The translations under genes and the position numbers were made by a program. A DNA stretch of 64,000 bases, from assembly GCA_028577615.1 (NCBI GenBank), contig JAJSDU010000005.1:1-64000 (forward strand), given 5' to 3'. The DNA comes from Nitrosomonas sp. GTDB lineage: Bacteria > Pseudomonadota > Gammaproteobacteria > Burkholderiales > Nitrosomonadaceae. Positions 1 to 9,670 of this stretch are shown piece after piece. The notes beneath the pieces were generated by a model, which was given only the letters and a program-made list of their open reading frames with translations, searched no databases and was not told the DNA's origin. The first letter of the stretch is position 1. Every line of letters starts with the position of its first letter.

Positions 1-786
<786 letters not shown>

Positions 787-939
787 TATAACTTTAATAC
801 TTTTGTTAAATTGAAACGAAAAGCAAAGTGATATTAATTTAACCGAATACTTTCCAAATATAATTGTATATTACTATCTTAAATGAGAATTCCAGAAAGA
901 CGTATGCGTGATCTTTTGGATATAATATGCAGACAGTTT
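787..939 (+). other. 23S-5S internal transcribed spacer
   Basis: An AT-rich spacer of about 150 nt joins the 23S end to the 5S gene. I see no tRNA cloverleaf in it. It should be removed during rRNA processing. Confidence 0.7.
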
Positions 940-1056
940 TGCTTGGTGGTCATAGCACTCTGGACCCACATCTTCCCATCCCGAACAGAATCGTGAAACG
1001 GAGTTGCGCCGATGATAGTGTGCATTCGCATGTGAAAGTAGGTCACCGCCAGGCAC
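940..1056 (+). rRNA. rrf: 5S ribosomal RNA
   Basis: The 5' end TGCTTGGTGG can pair along its whole length with CCGCCAGGCA at the 3' end (with G-U pairs), forming 5S helix I. The internal segment CCCATCCCGAACAG is the conserved loop B/helix III region. The length of about 116 nt is normal. It follows the 23S gene in the usual order and closes the rRNA operon. Confidence 0.95.
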
Positions 1057-1089
1057 CCCATTTTTTAACATTCCTGTAAATCGAATGTT
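1057..1089 (+). terminator. Possible rRNA operon terminator
   Basis: A T-run directly after 5S is followed by a small stem AACATTC (1067-1073) pairing with GAATGTT (1083-1089). The stem is AT-rich and has no clean U-tract on its 3' side, so this is a weak call. The next gene, phoU, is on the opposite strand, so transcription must stop nearby. Confidence 0.3.
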
Positions 1090-1134
1090 ATTGTTACGTA
1101 CCGTAATTTCAGACTTAGATAGAGAAAAGTTTTA

Positions 1135-1842
1135 TTATTCTCTTATCTTACGTTCGATTTCTTCGGCTGTGACATGCCTGACATCTTTACCTTTAACCAT
1201 ATAAACAACGTATTCTGACATGTTTTTTGCATGATCTCCAATACGTTCGATTGCTTTGGCAACAAATAAAATCTCAAGTGAAGTGGATATTTTTCGTGGG
1301 TCTTCCATCATGAATGTAATCAATTGACGCATAATGGACTTGAATTCTTCATCAACGAGTTCATCCTGCCGTACAATCTGAGCCGCAGAATTAGGGTCGA
1401 GTCTGGCAAATGAATCGAGTGCTTTTTTGACCATATCCATGGCAATACTGCCGACATGCTTGATTTCGGTGAAGCGCGGTGTCTGCAGACGGTCGGTTGA
1501 GTAGATTAATCTTGCCATGCGTGCAATTTTTTGTGCTTCGTCTCCAATTCGTTCTAGATCAGTAATGGTTTTGATGATCATGACAATCATTCGCAGATCA
1601 CTCGCGGTAGGTTGTCTGCGAACAATAATTTGACTGCAAATTTCATCAATGGCCACTTCCATTGCATTGACGCGATGATCGTATTCGATGACTTGATCGA
1701 TCAATTCTTCATTGCCTGTAGTCAGCGCTTCCATGGCGCGCTCAATCTGTTCTTCAACGAAACCGCCCATTTGCAAAACACGTGTACGCGCTTCTTCGAG
1801 ATCCGCATCAAATTGTTTGGAGATATGATCTTTGTTTGCCAT
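1135..1842 (-). CDS. phoU: Phosphate-signalling protein PhoU
   Basis: This is a 235-residue helical protein with the two PhoU repeats (about residues 15-105 and 115-215). Each contains the metal-binding E/D-rich helix pattern, for example ERIGDEAQKIA and ERIGDHAKNM. PhoU links the Pst phosphate transporter to the PhoR-PhoB two-component system and keeps the Pho regulon off when phosphate is plentiful. The usual pst genes are not adjacent. It lies 56 bp downstream of rpiA on the same strand, so the two may be co-transcribed. The ATG at 1842 gives the family's normal length. Confidence 0.96.
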   Translation of the reverse strand: MANKDHISKQFDADLEEARTRVLQMGGFVEEQIERAMEALTTGNEELIDQVIEYDHRVNAMEVAIDEICSQIIVRRQPTASDLRMIVMIIKTITDLERIGDEAQKIARMARLIYSTDRLQTPRFTEIKHVGSIAMDMVKKALDSFARLDPNSAAQIVRQDELVDEEFKSIMRQLITFMMEDPRKISTSLEILFVAKAIERIGDHAKNMSEYVVYMVKGKDVRHVTAEEIERKIRE

Positions 1843-1898
1843 GGTGTGCCTTACTGTTTAAGTACGAGAAAAAAAGATTTCATGTTAATGATTCAACG

Positions 1899-2558
1899 CT
1901 AGTTCGCGATGATCTCCACGCCTTTATCAGTACCTAATAGTAGAATATCTGCGGCGCGGCGCGCAAAAAGACCATTCGTTACAATACCCGTGATTTGATT
2001 TAATGTCGTTTCCAATTCAACGGGATTTAAAATTTGCAAACCATGAATATCCAGAATGATATTGCCATTATCGGTTATAAAGCCCTGACGCAGAGCAGGT
2101 TGACCGCCTAGTGCCGCAATTTCACGAGCTACATAGCTACGTGCCATTGGGATAGCTTCAATGGGTAAAGGAAAATTGCCAAGCACGTTGACAAGCTTGG
2201 TCTGATCTGTGATGCAGATAAATTGCTTTGCAACGGCAGCCACGATTTTTTCTCTGGTGAGTGCTCCACCACCACCTTTGATCATATGTAAGTGCCGGGT
2301 TATTTCGTCAGCACCGTCGATGTAAACAGACAGATCGTCAATCTCATTGAGATCAATCACATCTATACCGTGCGACTTCAGTCGTTTTGCAGTGGCATCT
2401 GAGCTGGCAACAGCACCATCGATTTTGTGCTTGATCTTTGCCAGCTCATCAATAAAATAGTTTGCGGTTGATCCTGTACCAACGCCGATAACACGGCCAA
2501 CAGGCACACGTTCAATTGCGGCGATGGCAACGGCTTTTTTTTGTTCGTCTTGTGTCAT
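1899..2558 (-). CDS. rpiA: Ribose-5-phosphate isomerase A
   Basis: This 219-residue protein is the normal RpiA length. It interconverts ribose 5-phosphate and ribulose 5-phosphate in the non-oxidative pentose phosphate pathway, which also connects to the Calvin cycle in autotrophs. Family motifs visible are the N-terminal GVGTGSTAN phosphate loop, DGADEI around residues 81-86 and [11 protein letters not shown] around 94-104, which contains the catalytic region. It lies upstream of phoU and is divergent from mutL, with 76 bp between the start codons. Confidence 0.97.
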   Translation of the reverse strand: MTQDEQKKAVAIAAIERVPVGRVIGVGTGSTANYFIDELAKIKHKIDGAVASSDATAKRLKSHGIDVIDLNEIDDLSVYIDGADEITRHLHMIKGGGGALTREKIVAAVAKQFICITDQTKLVNVLGNFPLPIEAIPMARSYVAREIAALGGQPALRQGFITDNGNIILDIHGLQILNPVELETTLNQITGIVTNGLFARRAADILLLGTDKGVEIIAN

Positions 2559-2634
2559 TTGTTTAAAGTCAGTAACTCAAATTAAAATATATTCGAGTCA
2601 TTATAATGTTTATGTTTTGTAATTGTACAATTTT

Positions 2635-4440
2635 ATGACGACCATAAAACCTTTGCCTGAACTATTAATCAACCAGATTGCTGCGGGAGAGATGGTCGAA
2701 CGGCCAGCGTCTGCGCTCAAGGAAATTCTCGAAAACAGTATCGATGCGAAGGCGACAAAAATCAGCGTGCAGCTTTTGAATGGTGGAATCAAGCAACTGC
2801 GCATTGCAGACAACGGTATTGGGATAGCCAAGGAAGATTTGATTCCAGCGCTGACCCGGCACTGTACAAGTAAGATCAGTACGCTGGAAGATCTTCAGAA
2901 GATTAGCAGTCTGGGGTTTCGCGGCGAAGCGCTTGCCAGCATCTCGGCTGTTTCATCATTGATCCTGACAAGCCGCGCGGCGGATCAAAATCATGCCTGG
3001 CAAGTGCAGGTTGATGGCAAGCTGGTAACCCAGCCCCGTCCAGCGTCTCTAACCGAAGGAACAGTGGTGGACGCACGCGATCTTTATTCCAACATCCCCG
3101 CAAGGCGAAGATTTTTGAAAACAGAGGCCACTGAATTTACGCATTGCGAGGAAGTATTCAAGCGTATGGCGTTAGTACAGCCAGAAGTCGAGTTTTTATT
3201 GCAGCATAATGAGAAGTTGCGTCTTCATTTTCGCGCTGCGGATTCTTTTGAACGGATAGAAGCTGTCCTGGGTAGCTCATTTATGCAATCGGTTTCATTC
3301 GTCAATGAACAGGCGGCGGGGATAAAACTGAGCGGCGTTGTTGCTTTGCCGGCATATTCCCGTGCTTCACGCGATATGCAGTATTTTTTTGTCAACAGTC
3401 GTTATGTGCGTGACAAACTGATAACCCATGCAATACGGGAAGCGTATCGTGATGTTTTGCATCTGGATCGTTATCCTGGGTTCGTCCTGTTTTTAGAAAT
3501 GAATCCCGCTGAATTCGATGTCAACGTGCATCCGACAAAAATGGAAATCCGTTTCCGTGATCCACGTGCGTTGCATCAATTCATCTTTCACGTAATCAAC
3601 AAATCACTGGCCATAGCTTCGAAAGCTGCTCAAGCAGATTTGAGAATCATTAATCCTGTTCCGCATTATCCCGAATATCGGCCTGTGAAACCGGAAAAAA
3701 TTGCGCAATCGATGGGATTTTACCGGCAGCTCTTTGCCGTTGATGAGGAGCCGAATCTTATGCATGGTGTGGCTGCGAATACCTGCCAGGCGGAATTTGG
3801 GGAAAACGAAGCATTAAACGCCGAGAAAAATACGCGAGAAACACAGAAACCGGATTTCCCGCCGCTCGGCTATGCCTTGGCACAGCTGCAAGGTGTCTAC
3901 ATTCTGGCGCAGAATGCGAACGGGCTGGTAATTGTGGATATGCACGCTGCGCATGAACGCATCGTGTATGAAAAATTGAAAGCAGCGATCCATGACGATG
4001 CCGGTGCAATGCAGCAATTACTGATCCCGCTGATATTAAATGTAGATCATACAGACATTGTTTTCATTGAAGAAAATCCTGATGTGTTTAAACAGTTCGG
4101 CTTCGAACTTGCCGTTCTTTCGCCAAAAACGCTGGTGATTCGCGCTGTTCCGGCGATACTCGATCAGGCCGATATTGTGAAGCTGATGCAGGATTTGCTG
4201 AAAGAAATGCAGGAACATGGGGTGAGTCAGTTGTTAACTGCTCAACGTAACGAAATATTGGCGACCATGGCCTGTCATGGCGCGATCCGTGCTCACCGAA
4301 ACTTAACGATCACGGAAATGAACGCATTGCTGCGCGAAATGGAAGCTACTGAACGCGCTGATCAATGCAATCACGGACGACCTACCTGGTTTGAAATGCG
4401 CATGGAGAATCTGGATAAATTGTTTATGCGCGGGAAGTAA
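2635..4440 (+). CDS. mutL: DNA mismatch repair protein MutL
   Basis: This 601-residue MutL has an N-terminal GHKL ATPase (ENSIDA, ADNGIGI and GFRGEAL motifs within residues 1-110), a variable linker (about 330-410) and a C-terminal dimerisation domain. The C-terminal domain carries DMHAAHERIVYE from D435, a close match to the metal-binding DQHA(X)2E(X)4E endonuclease motif, plus ACHGA and CNHGRP zinc-site motifs near the end. This is the endonuclease-type MutL of bacteria without MutH-directed repair. A TTG start at 2623 adds four residues; ATG 2635 is preferred, and neither has a clear ribosome site. The gene overlaps the convergent chpA end by 17 bp. Confidence 0.96.
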   Translation: MTTIKPLPELLINQIAAGEMVERPASALKEILENSIDAKATKISVQLLNGGIKQLRIADNGIGIAKEDLIPALTRHCTSKISTLEDLQKISSLGFRGEALASISAVSSLILTSRAADQNHAWQVQVDGKLVTQPRPASLTEGTVVDARDLYSNIPARRRFLKTEATEFTHCEEVFKRMALVQPEVEFLLQHNEKLRLHFRAADSFERIEAVLGSSFMQSVSFVNEQAAGIKLSGVVALPAYSRASRDMQYFFVNSRYVRDKLITHAIREAYRDVLHLDRYPGFVLFLEMNPAEFDVNVHPTKMEIRFRDPRALHQFIFHVINKSLAIASKAAQADLRIINPVPHYPEYRPVKPEKIAQSMGFYRQLFAVDEEPNLMHGVAANTCQAEFGENEALNAEKNTRETQKPDFPPLGYALAQLQGVYILAQNANGLVIVDMHAAHERIVYEKLKAAIHDDAGAMQQLLIPLILNVDHTDIVFIEENPDVFKQFGFELAVLSPKTLVIRAVPAILDQADIVKLMQDLLKEMQEHGVSQLLTAQRNEILATMACHGAIRAHRNLTITEMNALLREMEATERADQCNHGRPTWFEMRMENLDKLFMRGK

Positions 4441-7400
4441 GCGATGCGTGTCCGGGCTGTAGTTGTAGATAATAATGTATGTGTTCGAGCAGTTCATCCT
4501 CTTTGTAGGGTTTGCCGATAAAAAAATTGGCGCCCAGTTGTCTGGCCATTTCCCGATGTTTTTCCGCAGTACGCGATGATATGACAATAATGGGTACATG
4601 CGCGGCATCCGGGTTTTGGCGTATTTTTTCGATAAGCTCGAAACCATTCATTTTCGGCATTTCGAGATCAGCCAATACGATGTCAGGTTTGTTATGTGCC
4701 ATGATTTCAGTTGCTTCCAGGCCATTTTTGGCGGTTAAAACGCATAAGCCTTCGCGTTCCAGTAAGCGACTGGTGGCTTTGCGTACCGTTAGCGAATCAT
4801 CAACAACCAGAACAACCGTTGAGGCATCTTCTTTCCGGGCGGATTGCTCCATTAATGCTGCGAAAGGCATAGTCAGCACTTTCTGTACATCCGTGCGTTG
4901 CAGCAGCTTGAGAGGATTCAGAATCAAAACAGGCAATCCCTCGCCACTCAGGGTTGCACCTTCGATACCAGGTGCCTGCGAGATTTGCGGACCGGTGTTT
5001 TTAACAACAACTTCCTGGTTGTCCATCAGTGCATCAACCTGAACGGCAAGATATAAGTTGCTGCTTTGTAACAAGAGGACAGGATTGCGTTTCTTCGGCT
5101 CAAAGCGCAGATTATTTTGATTCAATAGAAACGATAAGTGCGTAAAGGAGTAAGCATGGCCATCAAAATCAATCCGATGATTCTGGTATGCAGCTTGCAG
5201 CGCTTCCCAATCCAGTTCATGGATATGCGCGATATTTTGTGAAGGTATGGCGAAGATTTGATTACCGGCGCTAACCATCAATGTCTGAGCAACGGCCAAT
5301 GTTAAAGGCAGGCGGATGTGAAATGCGGTGCCTTTATTTTTTTGCGAATCGATAGCGATTTGACCACCCAGGCCGGAGATATCATTATGTACGATATCCA
5401 TGCCCATCCCGCGTCCTGCGGTTCCGGTGATTTGCGCGCGGGTTGTCAGTCCGGGCAGGAAGATCAATGCGGCTATCTGGTTGTCATCCAAGCGCTCGTT
5501 TCTGTGGATCAATCCCAGTTTAATGGCTTTCTTGCGGATCTTTTTTAAATCCAGGCCAATGCCGTCATCTCTGACAGAAATCACCACTTCGTTGCTTTCT
5601 CGTTGCAGGTTTATCGCGATCTGGCCGGCTTCCGGTTTTCCGGATTTGATGCGGCGGTCCGGTTTTTCGATACCGTGTACGATTGCATTTCGCAGGATAT
5701 GTTCCAGTGAGACGCTGACTTTCTCCAGGATACTCCGATCAATTTCGATATCTTCCCCCTGGATAGTCAAGTTGATCTTTTTTTCAAGCTCACCGGCTGT
5801 TTTTCGTGCTATGCGATAGTAACGTTCCGCATTGCTGCCGAAAGGGATCATGCGTATGCGCACCAGCTCCTGTTGCAATTGCCGCGTGATAACCGCTTGC
5901 TGAGAAACACCTTCAGCCGCTGCGTTATGCGCACTGGCAAGATTTTTTTGAACGGTCATCACATCATCGACGCTCTCGGCCATCAAGCGTGTTAATTCCT
6001 GGAAACGGGTGAAGCGGTCTAATTCCAGCGGATCAAATGATTGGTCATGATTTTGCTGCTGCGCAATTTGCGATTGCATTTGCGTTTCAGCCTGAATCTC
6101 AATTTCGCGTAACTGACCATGCAGCCGTTCAATGCTTTCATTTAAATCCTGGAGTGACTGTTTGAAGTTATTGAGTTGCGCTTCGATTCTAGCGCGGATA
6201 ATGCTGATTTCGCCAGAATCATTGACCAACCGGTCGATCAGGACGGTGTTGACGCGTACGGCTGCGCCAGGTTGCGCGATGGATTCCTGTGACGTTGTTC
6301 CGTCCGAGCCGGATATCAATACGGCAGATCCGGTTGCTGCTTCGTCTATAGCTTCCTTTTTGATTGTGCCTGGTATTTCAGTTGAGGATGCGTTCTCGGC
6401 GGCATTTGCGATTGCCTGAGGCGATTCAACGCTGAAAGCGGTATGTTGCAGCTGTTCAATTTTTTCGCAAAGCTGATCGAACGCATATTCAAGCGAATCG
6501 ATGGCATGAGTGGAGACAACCGGTTCGCTGAATGCTTCTTCGACTTCACTTTCCATTGCATGAATCAATTCTCCCAGTTGTTCCGCGCCGATCATATTGG
6601 CGCTGCCTTTCAGAGTGTGCAGTAATCTGAGCAGATTGATCCGGATTTCATCGTTCTGCGGCAAAATGCGCCAGGCGCGTATTTTTTCGCTGATTTTCGG
6701 CATGCTGTCCCTGGCTTCTTCCAGAAAGACGTGGAGCAGTTCGCTGCTGATGCTTGCGGAAGTGCTGTCAGCAGTAAAATTATTTTCACTGTGTTCGGGC
6801 ACATCTGATTGTGCGGATTGAATATAAGCGGGTGTTTTTTTTAACCGGTATTTGCTCAGATCAATCGGTTTCTGCACGTGGGTCATTTGTTCAGGCGCTG
6901 ATGCTTCTTTCTCAGACAATCGCTTTTTAATTTCCAAGACCAGAAATTGACTGAGTTGCAGGTCAATTTCATCGGGAAACTGCTGCAGATAAATTTTTTG
7001 CAGTAATTCATTCAGTTGCTGGACACAATTCTGTATTAATTGCGTATCCGGTTCTTTCAATTGCGCCTGGTTTTCCTGTAATCGGGATAACCATTCTTCC
7101 AGCGCGCTGCACGGTGCAGCGATAAAAGTCAGCCGCAAAGCGGCCGATGTACTCGCCAGTGTGTGCGCGGCCAGCATGCAGGAATTGTTAATGATTGCCG
7201 GATGCGCTTCGAGCAATGCTTCCAATGCCTTTTCGAGGGTTCTGATATGTTGTCTTGATTCCTTGACAAATATCCCAAAAAGATCAGCTTCAATAGAAAT
7301 ATCACCGATCGTGACCGTCTTGTCAGCTGCTTTAAGCGCATCTTCATCACATAGGGCCGGCGACAATTCTTCGCTGTCGTCTGCCGTATATAACGCGTTG

Positions 7401-9622
7401 ATGAATTCCCGCAGATTTTCGGTGTTGATTTCAGTTTGAGCGGTGCTGTTCAAATTGCCGCACCACAGCGTAAATGTTCTGTGTGCGTATTCCAATAGAT
7501 GAATCAGCGCAGCGGTTGCCTGATTCTTTTCATTCAGCCATTGATTTAATGCTTGCTCCATCATCCAGGCGGCATCGCTGAAAAATTCCAGCTTGATCAT
7601 CCGGCTGCTGCCTTTGAGCGTATGAAATCCGCGCCGTATGCTGGTGAGCGACGTGGTGTCCGTAGTGTCAGCCTGGCAGCGCTGCGTGGCCTGCGCGATT
7701 TCGGCCAGAATTTCATCCGACTCCGCCAGAAAAATATCCAGTAGCTCGGCATCCGGGGTGCTGTCTATCCGTACAACGGCTGCGGCAGCGTCTTCAGATT
7801 CAGGCGCAATAGCCAGTGAATCATTTGTTGCAGCATCAGGAAGCGCAATGTCCGTTATTCCTGTCGCTTCAGTCTGCGATAAAAAATGCCCGTCTGTTTG
7901 TTTTCTCGGACTTTCAAAAACAGCGATTGCCTGATCGATAATTCTCTGACAATCGGGCGTGTCGTGCTTAAGCGCTTCCAGGAAAAAATTCAGGCTGCCG
8001 ACGCCATCGACGAGCAGATTCTGTTCAGACTGACTCAACGAATAATCGGGATCGGCAAAGGTTTGAGTCAGATTATGGCAGAGTGTCAGCAAATGATTGG
8101 CGGATTCCATGCCGAGCATGATCAGAACACCGGAAATTTGATTGAATAACGGTGTCAGCGCCGATAGTGCGGCCCGGTCAGTGGGCGTTTGAAAGAAATG
8201 TGCCAGCGTATGTTCGATTTGCCGCAGATTGACCAGCATTTCCGTTGCAACCTGTGATTGTATTGCTATATTTTGCGCCGGATATTCGATCGCGCAGAAA
8301 GTCGGGATAGCCGGAGCATTCTGACTATCTTCCGGTGCCTGATCCGTCGCTGTGATGGTATTTAATCGATGAGCTATGGTATCGACGAGCGCGGCCAAAT
8401 TGTCCTGCCGTTTATTAAAATTTATGACAATGCTTTCAAGATGAAGTAAGGCGGTTGCAATCTCCATGGTTACACCATCGCGCATCGCTGCCGAAGTGGT
8501 TTGTCTGGCTTGCAGTGTTTGGGCCGTCCCGCTGATGGCTGTGATCAATTTGTGCAAGGGTTTGCTCTGTGTCTGCAATACCGGCTCATCGAGTTGCGCC
8601 ATGGCGTTTACAAACGCGTCCAGCGCAGCTTGCTCGCCCGAACAGAAAGACTGCCAGTTTTCAATGATTCTGCTCAGCGTTTTCTGAATTTCCTGCAGGT
8701 AATCGCGTGGTGAGACCGGTGTCGGTAAGTCCGATTCATCGAACTGCATTAAAGACGGCAAGGCATAAGCCTTGCATATATCTGCGATTTGCCGGTTTTT
8801 CTCGTCTGCCATTGGCTGGCGGGCAATCTGATAGAGCAGTTCGCGCGTCAGCTGTACTGTGCCATGCGGTAATTCCTCGGCAGCGTGGCGCAACATTTTT
8901 TCGACTTTGCCACACAGTTTTCGATTCAGTGGATCTGTATTCCATTGCTGTCTCGCAAGGCTTTCCAGGAAGCCACCTGCAATCCACCAGAAAGTGCGTT
9001 GTTCGGTTGTGCCGGGTAGCTTCTCGATCTGGATGATGGCACGCCGCATTTTATCGAGGCCGCCCTGATCGGAAGTATTTTTCAGCCATTGCAATAGTCC
9101 GGACTGGTATTCGGTACGTGCCTGTCTGATCAGTGTTTCATGCTGCTGTGATGTAAGATTGGCAAGCGCAGGCCTGAGCGGCGGGCTTGCAACCAAAGCC
9201 GGCTGAAATAAATCATACGCGGATATTTGCTCATATCCCAGCAGCAGCATCAGATCGCGATAAGCCGGAAGCAGGCGCAACAGATTTTCTTCGGCGCCAT
9301 CGATGAGATCATTCAGGTAATCATGCGTGATTTCAGTGGATTGTCTGATCGTGTTGATGATGGTGTCATCAGGATTCATTCGTTGTTCGATCAGGGCGAC
9401 GATCAGCTGCTCTGTTTTTCCGTTGACGACATGGATGTCCTTCAATTCCAGCATTTCAAATAAGCCATTCAACTGATGAATGTACGTGCGGCAGGCATGA
9501 ATATGCTCGAGATTTTCAGGATTGCGGCCAAAAGCATCCAGATTCTGTTGTATGAGAGAAAAGAATTCATGAATGTTTCCTTTAACCCCGGCAATGGATG
9601 AAATATTGAGTCTGGTATACAT
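4424..9622 (-). CDS. chpA: Chemosensory hybrid histidine kinase ChpA/PilL (CheA-type)
   Basis: This 1732-residue protein is the kinase of a Chp/Pil system that controls type IV pilus motility. Histidine phosphotransfer sites with intact HTLKGS motifs are at H667 and H1002. A degenerate HTLAST site is at H820, and the region before 600 looks like diverged Hpt/PilL N-terminal sequence. A CheA dimerisation helix and HATPase follow (HxxRNAIVHGIE, DDGIGLD, GRGMGMDIV), then a CheW-like domain. A C-terminal receiver has phospho-acceptor D1652 in VLADLEMPKMNG and the signal lysine in IGKPY. Pseudomonas ChpA is longer, with more Hpt-type domains. It lies 48 bp downstream of pilJ and is probably co-transcribed. 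pilG, pilH and pilI are not in the window. Confidence 0.93.
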   Translation of the reverse strand: MYTRLNISSIAGVKGNIHEFFSLIQQNLDAFGRNPENLEHIHACRTYIHQLNGLFEMLELKDIHVVNGKTEQLIVALIEQRMNPDDTIINTIRQSTEITHDYLNDLIDGAEENLLRLLPAYRDLMLLLGYEQISAYDLFQPALVASPPLRPALANLTSQQHETLIRQARTEYQSGLLQWLKNTSDQGGLDKMRRAIIQIEKLPGTTEQRTFWWIAGGFLESLARQQWNTDPLNRKLCGKVEKMLRHAAEELPHGTVQLTRELLYQIARQPMADEKNRQIADICKAYALPSLMQFDESDLPTPVSPRDYLQEIQKTLSRIIENWQSFCSGEQAALDAFVNAMAQLDEPVLQTQSKPLHKLITAISGTAQTLQARQTTSAAMRDGVTMEIATALLHLESIVINFNKRQDNLAALVDTIAHRLNTITATDQAPEDSQNAPAIPTFCAIEYPAQNIAIQSQVATEMLVNLRQIEHTLAHFFQTPTDRAALSALTPLFNQISGVLIMLGMESANHLLTLCHNLTQTFADPDYSLSQSEQNLLVDGVGSLNFFLEALKHDTPDCQRIIDQAIAVFESPRKQTDGHFLSQTEATGITDIALPDAATNDSLAIAPESEDAAAAVVRIDSTPDAELLDIFLAESDEILAEIAQATQRCQADTTDTTSLTSIRRGFHTLKGSSRMIKLEFFSDAAWMMEQALNQWLNEKNQATAALIHLLEYAHRTFTLWCGNLNSTAQTEINTENLREFINALYTADDSEELSPALCDEDALKAADKTVTIGDISIEADLFGIFVKESRQHIRTLEKALEALLEAHPAIINNSCMLAAHTLASTSAALRLTFIAAPCSALEEWLSRLQENQAQLKEPDTQLIQNCVQQLNELLQKIYLQQFPDEIDLQLSQFLVLEIKKRLSEKEASAPEQMTHVQKPIDLSKYRLKKTPAYIQSAQSDVPEHSENNFTADSTSASISSELLHVFLEEARDSMPKISEKIRAWRILPQNDEIRINLLRLLHTLKGSANMIGAEQLGELIHAMESEVEEAFSEPVVSTHAIDSLEYAFDQLCEKIEQLQHTAFSVESPQAIANAAENASSTEIPGTIKKEAIDEAATGSAVLISGSDGTTSQESIAQPGAAVRVNTVLIDRLVNDSGEISIIRARIEAQLNNFKQSLQDLNESIERLHGQLREIEIQAETQMQSQIAQQQNHDQSFDPLELDRFTRFQELTRLMAESVDDVMTVQKNLASAHNAAAEGVSQQAVITRQLQQELVRIRMIPFGSNAERYYRIARKTAGELEKKINLTIQGEDIEIDRSILEKVSVSLEHILRNAIVHGIEKPDRRIKSGKPEAGQIAINLQRESNEVVISVRDDGIGLDLKKIRKKAIKLGLIHRNERLDDNQIAALIFLPGLTTRAQITGTAGRGMGMDIVHNDISGLGGQIAIDSQKNKGTAFHIRLPLTLAVAQTLMVSAGNQIFAIPSQNIAHIHELDWEALQAAYQNHRIDFDGHAYSFTHLSFLLNQNNLRFEPKKRNPVLLLQSSNLYLAVQVDALMDNQEVVVKNTGPQISQAPGIEGATLSGEGLPVLILNPLKLLQRTDVQKVLTMPFAALMEQSARKEDASTVVLVVDDSLTVRKATSRLLEREGLCVLTAKNGLEATEIMAHNKPDIVLADLEMPKMNGFELIEKIRQNPDAAHVPIIVISSRTAEKHREMARQLGANFFIGKPYKEDELLEHIHYYLQLQPGHASLTSRA

Positions 9623-9670
9623 ATTCGTTGATCAATTGAATAAGAATGAGGAATTGAGCGATAGGATAAA

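Noticed and set aside
787..939. Possible tRNA in the 23S-5S spacer
   Set aside because: No cloverleaf, no T-arm GTTCGA pattern in the right place; the spacer is plain AT-rich sequence.
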